From positions 8,612,743 through 8,676,742 of the forward strand of contig CM076962.1 in NCBI GenBank assembly GCA_039566865.1: a DNA stretch of 64,000 bases, in the 5' to 3' direction. A program made the translations under genes and the position numbers. The notes under the pieces were generated by a model. That model did no database searches. It was not told the DNA's origin and was given only the letters and a program-made list of their open reading frames with translations. Below, piece after piece: positions 11,590-22,976 of this stretch. Source of the stretch: Aurelia coerulea (lineage: Eukaryota > Cnidaria > Scyphozoa > Semaeostomeae > Ulmaridae). Position 1 is the stretch's first letter. Each line of letters starts with the position of its first letter.

Positions 11590-13283
11590 TAAGATGAGGC
11601 TCAAATCCTTACTGGTTGTCAGAGCATGCGGAAATCATCCAATTTCATGCTTGTCAGCCAATGAGATCACCGCTTTCTAGCCCCTGGAGACAAAATCGGT
11701 CGTTTGAGGTAAATTTTCTAGTACCCTCACTAAAACTGAAATGGATGCTAAAATACTTCAGTTATTTGCAATTTTTTTTAATAAATCAGTTGTGGGGATG
11801 TCCGTCCAGAGTTGTTTACATGTTTAGGCACACAGCTCGTTTGGGGCCGGAGCTGCGTTCATTTTCCGGTAGAAGAATATTGACCTTCGTTGAAATATCT
11901 ATAGAAATCGCTACAAATGAGATATACCGATAAGAATTTCAGCGATTACGCATACTGACCTGAGCAATAACCGAAACTCTTTCACTGCTATCATATCTTA
12001 AAATTGGAGGCAATTTCTAACGATTTCTGTAAGAGACATCATTTGGGCCTAAGCTTGTCCTCGCTTAAAACTCATTCCATTGCATTTAAAAAGTAATGGT
12101 AAAGTTCTTGAGCTGAATAATGCGCTTACCCATGACTCAGACACCAGTTTGACTTCCTTTGCCTTCTTTAATTTGCCAAATTTTTATAAGAAACAACCAG
12201 TAGTGGGCGAATTGCAAAAACTTTCCTCGGTCCATATTTTTCTCTACACAGATTCACCGCTTCAACCAACAAACAGTGAACTTTGACATTGTATCATAAA
12301 AGTCTTGCATCACAGAACATTCCTTTTGAACGATTCCATGCGCTTTAGCGAGGCACTCGTGAATTGTATTCACGCATTTCGTTCTTTTCGTTCTTATTTC
12401 AATCAATGCAAAACATAAAAAGAACAAAACATTGTTTTGGGTTCGCTAAAAAAGATACCCGGTTTTGCACTTTTGTTTGTTTGCATTGACTGATTGAACC
12501 AAATGCGTGAAAACAATTCACGAGTGCCTCGCTAAGGCGCATGGAATCGTTCTATAGGAATTTTTTGTGATGCAAGACTTTTATGATACAAAGTTAACTG
12601 TTTGTTGTTTAAAGCGGATAGACTGTGCAGATAAAAATATGGACCGAGGAAAGTTTTTGCAATTCACCCACAACTGGTCGTTTCTTATAAAAATTTGCTA
12701 ATGTAAAAAAGGCAAACGAAGTCAAACTGGTGCCTGAGTCATGGGTAAGTGCATTATTCAGCTCTAGAATTTTACCATTACTTTTTAAGTGCAATGGAAT
12801 GAGTTTTAAGCGAGAACAAGCTTAGGCCCAAATGATATCTCTACCAGAAATCTTTAGAAATTGCCTCCAATTTTGAGATATGATAGCAGTAAAGGAGTTT
12901 GGGTTATTGCTGAGGTCAGTATGCATAATTGCTGAAATTCTTATCTGTATATCTGATTTGTAGCGATTTCTATAGATATTTCAACGAAGGTCAATATTCT
13001 TCGACCGGAAAATGAACGCAGCTCCGGCCCCAAACAAGCTGTGTGCCTAAACATGTAAACAACTCTGGACGGACATCCCCACAACTGATTTATCAAAAAA
13101 AAGTGCGAATAACTGAAGTATTCTAGCATCCATTTCAGTTTTAGTGAGGGTACTAGAAAATTTACCTCAAACGACCGATTTTGTCTCCAGGGGCTAGAAA
13201 GCGGTGATTTCATTGGCTGACAAGCATGAAATTGGATGATTTCCGCATGCTCTGACAACCAGTAAGGATTTGAGCCATATCTT
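11590..13283. mobile_element. Long palindromic (foldback-like) element, about 800-bp arms
   Basis: Nearly the whole unit is an inverted repeat: sequence from 11590 to about 12390 recurs reverse-complemented from about 12485 to 13283 with modest divergence, leaving a loop of about 100 bp. Ends share GGCTCAAATCCTTACTGG. The flanks are GGCTGTGG on both sides (11582-11589 and 13284-13291), an 8-bp target duplication. Mirror-image frames (about 105 and 123 codons) occur in the two arms only because the arms are copies; they match no family I know. It is nested in the 8551-14058 element. Confidence 0.85.
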
Positions 13284-14430
13284 GGCTGTGGTACTACTAT
13301 GGTAAGAAACACTTATGTTTTAGACTGCTCTCCCTGCCCTTCACACACAGCTACTGTAGGTGTAGTGTGTGTTGCAGGAGGAGAAGTGTTCTGCATTTGA
13401 CTTTGTCATATTATGAAAACCTTCCAAAATCAAATGGCATAAAAGCCATGCAAATGGTTGATGACAGAGTTCAATTGACATCTTTTTAGGTGTTTAGATT
13501 TTAAAAAACAAAATAACCCCAAATTATCACAACATATCACCTGAGCTATGTAGTTATTTGTCCTTTATTTGCAGCTGAAGTAACAGTTATTTGTTGTTTA
13601 GGATGTTTTGTTAGATTTGAAGTCTAATTACTGCACAGTAAGAGGAAAGTATAACATGAGTTGGATAAGACGAGCTACATTTTGAAAAGGATAATGCCTA
13701 TTAATGTTAAAATGGAATGGGAAGTTCTTGATTACTTGTGTCTTGAAGAGAATAATTTATTTTTGTCAGTCCCAAGAAATAATGATAAATCAACAACTTT
13801 GAATTAAATGTCTTAGGTATGAATATCAGTGAATTAAGGTGTGCGATACTTTTCAAACTGAATCATTCTCTTTGTAAACAGTTGTTTTTAGGAACCTCCT
13901 AGAAATCACAGAATTAGGGTAGTAATTCCAGGTTCCCTATCAGAGAAAATGCCGGAAAAGGGCTGTTCTCAAAGAACAAGAATCAGAGATTAGGGTTCAT
14001 CTCAAAAAGTGCCAGACTGTCATGGTTACAATTCTTTCATAGGAGTGGACCCGCCGGGACAAATGCCCACAATAATTATGAAACTCAAATTCTTGTGGTT
14101 AAGACTTTTTACTTTTTGTCACTTGGTAGTTTTGTTCAAAAATCTCTGATTACTGCTGGGGTCAAATGAGTAGTATTGGTGCAGGAAAGTGGTTGTATCA
14201 TTAATGCCAATTTAGGCTGTTTCAAAAAGTTGCAGCAATAGAAATTGAAACTATGTGATTCATGATTTTTACCAAATAGTGTCAAATTTTTCCTCTTACC
14301 CATTTTGTCTCAGGGTTACCCCTGTAGACCCTATAGAAGGTCATTTCTAGTATGTCAAAATTACCGCCAAGAGATGTGATGCAGCTTGGCCAAAGAAAAT
14401 GTATGGTGGCTGAACAATCCAAACCTCTCA

Positions 14431-14598
14431 CAGGGCCTCCGACGACGGGGGGTCCGGGGGGGCCCCCCCCCCCCCCCACTTTTTTGCAAATTATGCCTTT
14501 CAGAAATTGTTTATAGGGGCAGGCGATAAAAGACATAAAATGATATATATGTGTAAACGTTTGGCCCCTTCACTTTTCTGATCTCGTCGGAGGCCCTG
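14431..14598. mobile_element. Short TIR element (168 bp) with homopolymer core
   Basis: Perfect 15-bp TIRs CAGGGCCTCCGACGA lie at both ends, flanked by TCTCA on each side (14426-14430 and 14599-14603). The centre holds runs of G and C (about 14445-14478). The CAGGG start is hAT-like, but a 5-bp duplication is not, so the family is open. Confidence 0.75.
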
Positions 14599-14603
14599 TC
14601 TCA

Positions 14604-15415
14604 CCTTTTACACTGGTAGCTAGTACCCCTTGCTCATACGCAAAATCCAGCAGAAAGAGGCACTTTTTATGAGAAGAAAGCTTAAGAATCCCATTATTCT
14701 CAATGGGATGAGGATACTCTCTTTAAAACTAATCAGAAAAATTGTCTTTGCAGATCAAATTCAGAATAATTTTTCAGACTGTTTCAGAATTGGAAGCATC
14801 AAAATTTCAATTTTGTGATGGTTCAGTTGCTATAATCCTAACATCTTCCTTCCATCAGATCAAAATCATCAGTATCAACTATTGGATTACTCACAGTTTT
14901 TGATATATTATAATATCGTTTTTTATTGAATGCTTTATTTGCAACAATGTTCCATCAGTTTTGCATCAGTCTTCAGGCATGGAAAAAAAAAGAATTACGG
15001 TCTTTAGTTGTTGTTGTCAAATGCTGCTTCAAGGTTGGGTTTTGATTGATAAAAGTTAATCTTGTTCTTTTTGGGTCCTAAAATAAAACAGAAACAACAT
15101 TAAGAATCCTCCTACTAAAAACGTCTGCTGCATAGCAAATTTCACTCTGTTTCATAGAGAATTGCATGTGCAAAAAAGAGCAGCAAACCAAAATGGGAGA
15201 TGTCTTTGCAAACTTAAATCAGAGCAGTGATACCTTGCTCAAGAAAAATAGACCAGATTTAAGGGCAAACAAGTGCAGTAAGCTTTTGTATTTATAGGCA
15301 AAATTATCAAAGCTGATTATTTTTTGTACAAGGTAGCCTTGATAACATTGTTTTAGTAAGAAGATCTCCTATTTCTAGTTCAGCGCTTCCCCATTAGTCC
15401 CGACGAAAATAAGGA
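14604..15415. other. Unassigned AT-rich spacer
   Basis: No frame with recognisable content and no terminal repeats seen. It ends at the ACAAT target duplication of the BEL element. Confidence 0.4.
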
Positions 15416-15420
15416 ACAAT

Positions 15421-15936
15421 TGTAGCAGCCGAAATAATCAAATTCCAAAGTTTGTAAAATCAGCATTTTTATTAGGTATTCTTTGATGCTACGATTTGCT
15501 AAAAATAAAACGAAAACAAATTAAACCCAAACAAACAGACATGTAACAAAAACAGACAAAACAGAACAAAACTAATACTATAAACGAAGCTTTGTAAAGC
15601 GATGAAAATAACACGATAATACTACTTACTGGAATACATTAGTGTCCATTAGATCAGCGTTCAAAAAATAGCGTTCCTTACGCGATGTCCATAAACAACC
15701 ATCAAAATAAACAAGCTCAAGTCTCCTCGACCACGCTTCGCTTCGCCGCGCCTAATTCTACAAAAGAATATAAATGAATATACGAATACACAAAAGGCTC
15801 TTTCAAAAGACGGACGTAGCACAAAAGACTATACAATACAGGAAACGATCCAATCAGTACAAACAAGTTACGCAATATCACGGGTCACAGGACACAGTTA
15901 CATAATTAAATTAAAAACAATTTTTTGTCATTTTCA
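15421..15936 (-). repeat. BEL/Pao 3' LTR
   Basis: 516 bp, starting TGAAAATGAC and ending GGCTGCTACA on the minus strand. It is about 99.4 percent identical to the other LTR (differences near 15575, 15612 and 15828). Confidence 0.95.
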
Positions 15937-15949
15937 TCTTCCTCCCTTC
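15937..15949 (-). other. Polypurine tract of the BEL element
   Basis: On the minus strand GAAGGGAGGAAGA lies directly against the first TG of the 3' LTR, the expected place for the plus-strand primer. Confidence 0.85.
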
Positions 15950-15975
15950 AAGATATATAATATCTTGATTCTTCT

Positions 15976-17469
15976 TCAGTCAATCTCTTCTGATTCAAGC
16001 AGCAGCACTATTTTGTTCACAGGTCTATCAAGTGTACGATGTCTTGTGTCATTGTCATCTCTTCTGGTCAGCAATAATGTTACACTCCGCACAAATCCAT
16101 TACGATCAACATTTGCAGCTATAACTTTCCCCATTGGCCAATAATTTCTGTCACTACTCTCTTTCAATAAAACCACATCTCCAACCTGAAAGTTCCTTCT
16201 GGGTTCTGTCCATTTTTGCCTTGGTTGCAACAACATCAGATACTCCTTTTTCCACCTCGACCAAAATTCATTCAAAAGGTGTTGCACTCTTCTCCATCTT
16301 CTTCGGCAATATAAGTCAGCTTTCTGGAAAACACCTGGAGGTGGCATGATAACTTTAGATTTCATCGTCAGCAAATGATTTGGTGTAAGTGGTCTGACGC
16401 TGTGTGGATCACTCAGTGTCTCTACTGTGAGAGGACGCGAATTCACTATCGCTTCGGATTCAGTTAGCAATGTTCTCAAAGATTCATCATCAAGAGCATG
16501 TCCATGATTCTTCAGTAGAGATGACAGTATGGCTCTGACAGAACGAATCTGACGCTCCCAGACTCCTCCCATGTGACTTGCTGCAGGGACGTTCCTTTTC
16601 CATAAAATCCAATCAGTGTTCTGACTGTGGGCAAAGCGACCAATCTTACTATGATCCATTTTCTCAAACTCTTTCTGAAGCTCATTGACTGTACCAACGA
16701 AATTAGTGCCATTGTCGGAGTAGATTTGACGTACACTGCCTCTTCTTGCCATAAATCTGCGTAAAGCTTGAATAAAAGAGTCAGTATCCAACGAGTTTGT
16801 TGTTTCAATATGAATCGCTCGACTTCCAAAAACATGTGAACAAAACTCCATATCGTTTCAATTCCTTTCTTCTTTCTTTGATGACAAATGGACCAAACAA
16901 ATCAACTCCACAGTATGTGAAAGGTGGTGCTTCCTTTAATCGCTCCTCGGGAAGATCTGCCATCTTCTGCTCACCTGACTTTCCTCGGAGAAAGCGGCAT
17001 CTAACACATCTTGAAATGAATTGTCGAACCCTAGAGTTCACATTGATTATCCAATATCCAACTGACCGAATTTCATTCAGCGTCATCCCTCTTCCTGCAT
17101 GCTGTGTTGTTCGATGACACCAGTCAATTACTAATTCAGTAACTCTTCCTTTCTTTGGCAGCAAGATGGGGTGCTTGCATTCTTCGTCAAAAGAAGACTT
17201 CTTCATTCTTCCACCTACTCTGACAATTCCATTTTCATCAAGAAAAGGATCCAATTTGAACAAAGAGCTCGATTTCTTGAGATTTCTTCTTTTAACGCGT
17301 GAGATTTCGCCATTCATTGAAACTTTCTTTAATTATTTCAGCTCGACTTTAAATGCTGCCTCTTGTGCTAATCTGATGATCTTATTTTCTGCTGTCTGTA
17401 CATCCTCGACAGTGAGCAGTGCGTCTTCATTATTGGACTTTGTTAAAACAACCTTCTCTTCTCTATTCT
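15976..17469 (-). pseudogene. BEL/Pao integrase with C-terminal DUF5641-like domain
   Basis: Three frame segments. After a linker with an in-frame TAA near 17337, the H2C2 zinc finger (HRTTQHAGRGMTLNE to CVRCRFLRG) and the first catalytic Asp (GVDLFGPF) lie at 16830-17317. A one-base shift in a T5 run near 16830 moves to the frame holding the second Asp (YSDNGTNFVG) and the Glu region (SHMGGVWERQIRS), then SRPLTVE and a chromatin/DNA-binding-type C-terminus (FQVGDVVLLKE, WPMGKVI). The DDE triad is present. The stop at 15976 is about 40 bases from the polypurine tract, as expected. Confidence 0.9.
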
Positions 17470-19123
17470 TTATCTTTCTTTTACAATTTGAAATGAATCA
17501 AATTTTGAATTTGAATTTGAAATGAGTGCAACAACTCGCTTCATGCGTACCCAATCAGAATGTCGATTCTCTAGTTCAATTAGGAGACTGTCATTCTTGG
17601 CAACTGCAGTGCTATTTACTTTGACCATCTTCCTTAACTCTGGATCGTCTTCCTTTGGCAAAGGTATTGCCTTTTCTCTTGGCCATTCGTTCTCTGATTT
17701 CCACAACAATTCTGGTCCTCTGAACCAACGTGAATTCTTTGCATTGTTACTTGCACGAATGCCATGGGATGCATCATCAGCTGGATTTTGCTTCGTGTCA
17801 ACATACCTCCATTCTTCTATTTCTGAATGATCTCTGATTATTTGAACCCGGTTTGTGACAAATGTCCTGAATCTCCTTGTTTCATTTGCAATGTAACCAA
17901 GTACATTCTGGCTATCTGTCCAAAATGTCTGTTTCAGATCTTCCATGTCAAGTTCTCTTCTCAGCATAGCACCAACTTTTATGGATACTGATGCGGCTGT
18001 AAGTTCCAGTCTTGGAGTCGTCGTTTGCTTCAATGGTGGAACACGAGATTTACCCATGACCAAAGAACAGTTGATATTTCCTTTGACATCAATAAGACGT
18101 AAATAGCTTGCCTGACCATAACCTTCTTGCGATGCATCTGAAAAATTATGAAGTGTTGCTGAGACGACCTCACCGAAATGCTTTGGCTTGCAACAGCGTT
18201 CCACCTCTATTTCTTCAAGGAGAAGAAGCTCCTGCCTCCATTTTAACCACATGTTTTTCTGCTCTTCTGATAAGTCATCATCCCACTCCTTTTTGTCACT
18301 GCAAAGTTCTTGTAGTATTTTCCTCCCTTGTAACAAAAACGGGGCAGCCAAACCAAGTGGATCATAAATGGAGCTTATAGATGACAATACACCTCTTCTT
18401 GTCAACGGTTTATCTCTCAGCTCAATGCGAAATCCAAGTGTATCGTTCTCTACACACCAATATACACCCAGTGCTCGCTCAGCAGGTAAATTGTCCACAG
18501 CTAAATCACATTTCTTTACTTCTTTTGATCTTTCTTCTTGTGGAATAGATTCCAACACTTCTTTATCGTTAGAGGCAAACTTTGTGAGATTAAAACCACC
18601 CGAAGCACACATCTTACGTATATTTGATATCAGTGCAATTGAAGATGAGCTGCATTCCTTCGATTTCAACATGTCATCAACATAGAAATTTCTTTTCAAA
18701 GTCATTGCAGCTTCACTTCCAAATTCTTCTTCTGAATCATCCGCTGTTCACCTGAGTGCGAAATTCGAGCAACTTGTTGATGAAATCCCGCCAAAGAGAT
18801 GTACACACATTTCATAATCGATAGGCTCTGCTTCCAGGTTTCCTTCTGGCCACCAAAGAAATCGCAAATAAGACCACTGATCTTCAGGAACGCGAACTTG
18901 ATAAAACATAGCTTCAATGTCACCAGTAAAGGCAATCAACTCTTTCCTGAAGCGAAGAAGCACTCCCACCAACTGATTCGTCAGATCCGGACCTTGTAGG
19001 AGCTCTTTATTCAAACAAGTTCCTTTGTATTGCGTGCTGCAGTCGAATACGACTCTAATCTTCTCTGGTTTCTTTGGGTGATATACCCCGTGATGAGGAA
19101 TGTACCACTGCTTTCCAGGAATA
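17470..19123 (-). pseudogene. BEL/Pao reverse transcriptase and RNase H
   Basis: The RT palm is recognisable from [10 protein letters not shown] through [11 protein letters not shown] and [12 protein letters not shown] to the catalytic FYVDDML. Between 19123 and 18751 the frame runs into an in-frame TGA (18748-18750) just ahead of the YVDD block; the same frame then continues 411 codons. The Pao-specific linker SSIYDPLGLAAPFLLQGRK and RNase H motifs (NFSDASQEGYG, TTTPRLELTAA, WTDSQNVLGYI, NPADDASHG) follow in order. It ends with another frameshift near 17470. The family reverse-transcribes the genomic RNA in virus-like particles; this copy cannot make one uninterrupted polyprotein. Confidence 0.9.
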
Positions 19124-21907
19124 TCAAAAATTCTCTTCTACTTTCTTTGCATATCCTTTACAAATGATATCATTCATAAACTTGACGTAATCACTGTAAA
19201 ACTTGGGATCTTTCTGTAGCCTTCTTTTTGTCCACACTGCTCTTTTCATTGCTTGTTCTTTGTTATTTGGCATGTAAACATTTGGGTTACGAAATGGCAA
19301 TGGTAGCACATAATGACCATCTGCTTTGATACTCTGTTCTTTCATCATTTTTAAGAATTTCTTGTCTTCTTGTGAAAGGTCTAATTTGCCATCATCGAGC
19401 TTGGTTTCACTGAAATCCGTATGATACATCTTTTTTAACAGTTCATTCGTTGTGATATCCTTTACTGTATCTTCTACGACAAAATGATGGTCAGCGATCT
19501 TTGCAGAACCAGCATCAGTGACTGTGATTCGATTGCATCTAACAGCTTTTCCATTCTCAGCGCATTTAATGATTGGGCCTGAAATGCACCAGCCAAGGCA
19601 GGATCTGAAAGCGTAAGGGCCACCATCTTGACTAGGAATTATTTCATGTGGTTCTAACGCTAATGGGCAATTTGCACCAATCAACAAACCAATAGGAATT
19701 TCAGAATCTTCTTTGTGCACATCTTTCATGATTTCTCTCAGGTGGGGCCAATGACGTAATTTATCGGGTGTTGGTATATCATCTCTTTGAATCGGAAGTC
19801 CTCTTCTGCTGTAGGTTTTTGGCAATGAGATCGTCTCTCTGTCTGCAGGGCCCAAACCAGACACAGTCAAATTATCGAGACAAACTGATCCTTCTGTATC
19901 TTCACCAGTCATGGTCTTCACAGTTACTGTGGTCTTCACGCCTTTCACCTTCAATGCATCTAATATATCCTCGTGTATGAAAGTTCCCTGACTGCAATTG
20001 TCAAGCATAGCATATACTACCAATTCTTGGTTCCTACCTTTGACACCAAGTTTCACTGGGATTACCGATAAACTTATGACTTGAGCATCGAGAAAAGTCA
20101 AATTACAGACCACATCATCTCGTTTTGTTTCATTACTCTCCGATCTCTTTGCAAATTTAAATCCTTGTAAACCAGTTGGATGAGATCCAGCACAAATATT
20201 ACACGTTCTTCGTTGATTGCAACTCTTCGACACATGGGTTGGGGATGTAGGCTTATAGCATGCATAGCATAATCTTTTCACATAAAGAAACTTGCTTCTT
20301 TCTTTCACATCAAGCTTTAGATAATCTGAACATCTGTCCAAATCATGCAATCCTTCACATGATGGGCAACTTGATTTAGATTCATAAACTCTATTCGTCT
20401 CAGCTGAGGACATCTCTGTACTGTAAACACTTTTCCTCGTATCCTTTGGCATTTCTCTTCTAAATCTGTCTTTGAAGGGGCTTTGTACTTCGGACAAAGC
20501 TCCTCTTGAATACAATGGGTCATTGACCAGCCTCATTTCTTCTTCAATTAGGCTAACAAAGTCTGAGAATACAGCTGCTCTCAATTCGTCTCTTTTGATA
20601 CCAAAAGCTTTTCGATTCCATCTTTCTTGTAGATTACCAGGAAGTTTTGACTGGAGAACTTGCAGAATTTCTGGTGTGTTTAATACTTGTAAATTGGGGC
20701 CAGATTTCTTACTGCTTTGGCATTTAACCAGAAATCTATAGAAAGTTCTAAATGCCAGTGCATCAGCATATTTGATTTGTGGCCATCTCCGTAGCTCCTG
20801 CATGTACGCAGCAGAAATTCTATACGAATCCCCATATTCCTTTGTTAATAATGCTTTTGCTTCCTTGTAACAAATACTTGGCGGCAACTGAATACAATGT
20901 CTGATTAGTTCTTTCGCTTCACCTGACGTATACTTGATTAATCTGGTCAGTCTTCCCATTGGATCCACAATTTTCTTCTCAACAACCTCACGAAATGTTG
21001 CCATAAAGTATTTATATTCCATGGGATCCCCACTAAAAACATCAATGTCCACATTCGGAGCATTTTGCTGGTTGAATATCAATAACGCATACAGTGCAGC
21101 ATGTAAAGTGCTTTCATCAGTGCTCACTGTGTCTTCTCTTGGCCCATTGATGGATTTTACCCTTACATTTGGTTGTTGAGGCAATCGTGCTCTAGCTTGT
21201 TGAGAAATCTCTTCTTTACGCATCTTGGGAATACAAGGTTGTGAACGTTGATCAGGTCTTCCAATATCAAAAGAAACTGCATGTTGTGGTTGTTGTTGTT
21301 GAGACAAATTTCCAAGGTGCACTCGAGGGGGCTCGATTCTTTCTCTCTGCAGAAGACGAGGATAATTGGTGTCATCTCTCTTTTGGGTAATCCAGTCTTT
21401 GACATATGAATGCGGAACCTTTTCCTTCTGCTGAAATATAATATTTTGATCTGGCAAATCTTCTGTAACCGATTTCTTACAGCTGACAGAATCCTCAAAC
21501 TCCTCAAAAACCTTGACTCTAGCTTCTGCTTTTGCTATTTCTTGCTTCATGCGAACCTTTTCAGAGGCAATTTCTGCAGCTCTCCTTTCTTCCAGAAATT
21601 CTGATTCTGCAAGTAACTCTGCTAAACGTGCCTTTTCTTCAGTTGCACGTTCACGAACTGACGAACCAGACTTTCGCGACGACCCTCTTGAGCTCTTTGA
21701 ACTTGATGACATAACGCTGTTATTATCTTCTAAATTCTTAGCTTGAGACAAATAATTATGAATATCTGTTTTAAAATCCACGACCTCCTTATCAACTTTT
21801 TCAAACCATCGGGTTTCAATATCATGTTGATAGCAGTTGTCCACTAACCCAATATAATTTTCTTGAACAGCCATCAAATTGCAAAATATCTCATCTAATT
21901 TCGACAA
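19124..21907 (-). CDS. BEL/Pao Gag and aspartic protease
   Basis: A 927-codon frame. It has an N-terminal helical region and a Glu/Arg-rich coiled segment (about 90-150). A DUF1759-like Gag core follows ([16 protein letters not shown], about 290-305). Then come Cys-rich knuckles ([13 protein letters not shown] and [17 protein letters not shown], about 510-560). The retropepsin/DUF1758 domain has the active-site-like [12 protein letters not shown] near 625-640. The end reaches the start of the RT region. The first ATG is not the ancestral start, because the N-terminal 112 codons lie beyond the MITE. It ends at a frameshift in a run of five T on the coding strand; the RT frame continues one base over. 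Confidence 0.9.
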   Translation of the reverse strand: MSKLDEIFCNLMAVQENYIGLVDNCYQHDIETRWFEKVDKEVVDFKTDIHNYLSQAKNLEDNNSVMSSSSKSSRGSSRKSGSSVRERATEEKARLAELLAESEFLEERRAAEIASEKVRMKQEIAKAEARVKVFEEFEDSVSCKKSVTEDLPDQNIIFQQKEKVPHSYVKDWITQKRDDTNYPRLLQRERIEPPRVHLGNLSQQQQPQHAVSFDIGRPDQRSQPCIPKMRKEEISQQARARLPQQPNVRVKSINGPREDTVSTDESTLHAALYALLIFNQQNAPNVDIDVFSGDPMEYKYFMATFREVVEKKIVDPMGRLTRLIKYTSGEAKELIRHCIQLPPSICYKEAKALLTKEYGDSYRISAAYMQELRRWPQIKYADALAFRTFYRFLVKCQSSKKSGPNLQVLNTPEILQVLQSKLPGNLQERWNRKAFGIKRDELRAAVFSDFVSLIEEEMRLVNDPLYSRGALSEVQSPFKDRFRREMPKDTRKSVYSTEMSSAETNRVYESKSSCPSCEGLHDLDRCSDYLKLDVKERSKFLYVKRLCYACYKPTSPTHVSKSCNQRRTCNICAGSHPTGLQGFKFAKRSESNETKRDDVVCNLTFLDAQVISLSVIPVKLGVKGRNQELVVYAMLDNCSQGTFIHEDILDALKVKGVKTTVTVKTMTGEDTEGSVCLDNLTVSGLGPADRETISLPKTYSRRGLPIQRDDIPTPDKLRHWPHLREIMKDVHKEDSEIPIGLLIGANCPLALEPHEIIPSQDGGPYAFRSCLGWCISGPIIKCAENGKAVRCNRITVTDAGSAKIADHHFVVEDTVKDITTNELLKKMYHTDFSETKLDDGKLDLSQEDKKFLKMMKEQSIKADGHYVLPLPFRNPNVYMPNNKEQAMKRAVWTKRRLQKDPKFYSDYVKFMNDIICKGYAKKVEENF

Positions 21908-22089
21908 TAGACCTTTTAGCTATTCTACAAAAGAGCCTGGATCGAGCGTTATTTTTATACATTTTTGTACGCGAGGTTCGATCGAGTGGCGTTAGAGCTT
22001 CTATCACTATTGTGCACATTCGAATATTCTACAAAATGTAGTAAAATATCGTTCGATTCTGATTCCTTTCAGAATAGCTAAAAGGTCTA
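21908..22089. repeat. 182-bp MITE inserted in gag
   Basis: Perfect terminal inverted repeats of about 20 bp (TAGACCTTTTAGCTATTCT and its complement) bound the insert, which breaks the BEL gag frame. The ends could include a TA duplication, but removing only 180 bp would leave a frameshift while removing 182 restores frame, so the exact target duplication is unresolved. A second single end of this MITE sits near 28553-28572. Confidence 0.85.
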
Positions 22090-22425
22090 TTCACATCGAA
22101 TAACCTCTATCCTGACACTCGAATTTAATGATGACGTAATCAATTTCATCTGCTTCTGTAAGTTACGATATAAAAATTTTCGATTTCCAAATTGAAGGTC
22201 GCGGGCATACGACTTCCCTTTCTCCGTTAATGATACAACGCGTTTGGGTCTGTCACCCCCAATACCAAACAAATTCGGAGCCTCCATATTGCTTTGAAAT
22301 TCATCGCGAATATCCTTGACCGTATCTTTATCCAAATCTCTGTTTGTGCTCAATTCCGAACTGTTTCTTACCAATTCTTCAAAGGGCTCAACAAATCTAT
22401 CCGAGGAATTCTCCTCCATAATCAC
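22090..22425 (-). pseudogene. BEL Gag N-terminal segment, cut off by MITE
   Basis: Starts with an ATG close to the 5' LTR and runs about 112 codons to a stop that belongs to the inserted MITE. It contains LTEKGKSYARDLQFGNRKF, a basic helical stretch like those opening cnidarian Pao-type Gag proteins. The main frame resumes at 21907. Removing 182 bp (21908-22089) would rejoin the two frames, so this was originally one protein. Confidence 0.75.
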
Positions 22426-22440
22426 ACTGAATACGCTGAA

Positions 22441-22455
22441 GTGACTTGTATTCCA
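22441..22455 (-). other. Candidate primer binding site
   Basis: On the minus strand TGGAATACAAGTCAC starts 5 bases inside the 5' LTR end. The leading TGG fits a tRNA CCA end, but I cannot name the tRNA. Confidence 0.45.
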
Positions 22456-22460
22456 CTAAA

Positions 22461-22976
22461 TGTAGCAGCCGAAATAATCAAATTCCAAAGTTTGTAAAAT
22501 CAGCATTTTTATTAGGTATTCTTTGATGCTACGATTTGCTAAAAATAAAACGAAAACAAATTAAACCCAAACAAACAGACATGTAACAAAAACAGACAAA
22601 ACAGAACAAAACTTATACTATAAACGAAGCTTTGTAAAGCGATGAAAATAACCCGATAATACTACTTACTGGAATACATTAGTGTCCATTAGATCAGCGT
22701 TCAAAAAATAGCGTTCCTTACGCGATGTCCATAAACAACCATCAAAATAAACAAGCTCAAGTCTCCTCGACCACGCTTCGCTTCGCCGCGCCTAATTCTA
22801 CAAAAGAATATAAATGAATATACGAATACACAAAAGGCTCTTTCAAAGGACGGACGTAGCACAAAAGACTATACAATACAGGAAACGATCCAATCAGTAC
22901 AAACAAGTTACGCAATATCACGGGTCACAGGACACAGTTACATAATTAAATTAAAAACAATTTTTTGTCATTTTCA
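22461..22976 (-). repeat. BEL/Pao 5' LTR
   Basis: 516 bp, the partner of 15421-15936. It should carry the promoter of the element on the minus strand. The ACAAT duplication follows at 22977. Confidence 0.95.

Larger units (their letters stand above)
8551..14058. mobile_element. Large TIR DNA element (5.5 kb) with 8-bp target duplication
   Basis: Terminal inverted repeats of about 46 bp start CCCGGCGGGTCCACTCCTAT and are nearly identical at both ends. They are flanked by an exact 8-bp direct repeat ACAAATGC (8543-8550 and 14059-14066). Subterminal sequence is AT-rich with repeated AAAGGGTC-like words on the left. No transposase was recognised among the short frames, so it is non-autonomous, or its transposase is split by introns I cannot call. 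A second element (11590-13283) is nested inside. An 8-bp duplication fits hAT, P or related superfamilies; the CCCGG terminus does not let me choose. Confidence 0.85.
15421..22976 (-). mobile_element. BEL/Pao LTR retrotransposon, structurally complete
   Basis: Two 516-bp LTRs with TG...CA ends bound the element, with a 5-bp target duplication ACAAT (15416-15420 and 22977-22981). Coding order on the minus strand is Gag, protease, RT, RNase H, integrase, the Pao order. LTRs differ at about three positions, so insertion is recent, yet gag is interrupted by a MITE and pol by single-base shifts and stops. It can be mobile only if these lesions are absent in other copies or are assembly errors. Confidence 0.95.

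Noticed and set aside
11571..11600. Second hammerhead core (CTGATGAG)
   Set aside because: No GAAA after a stem II and no pairing stems nearby.
11616..13312. Two similar proteins of 105 and 123 codons on opposite strands
   Set aside because: They are the mirror arms of the palindromic element; no family match and no start context, so not called genes.
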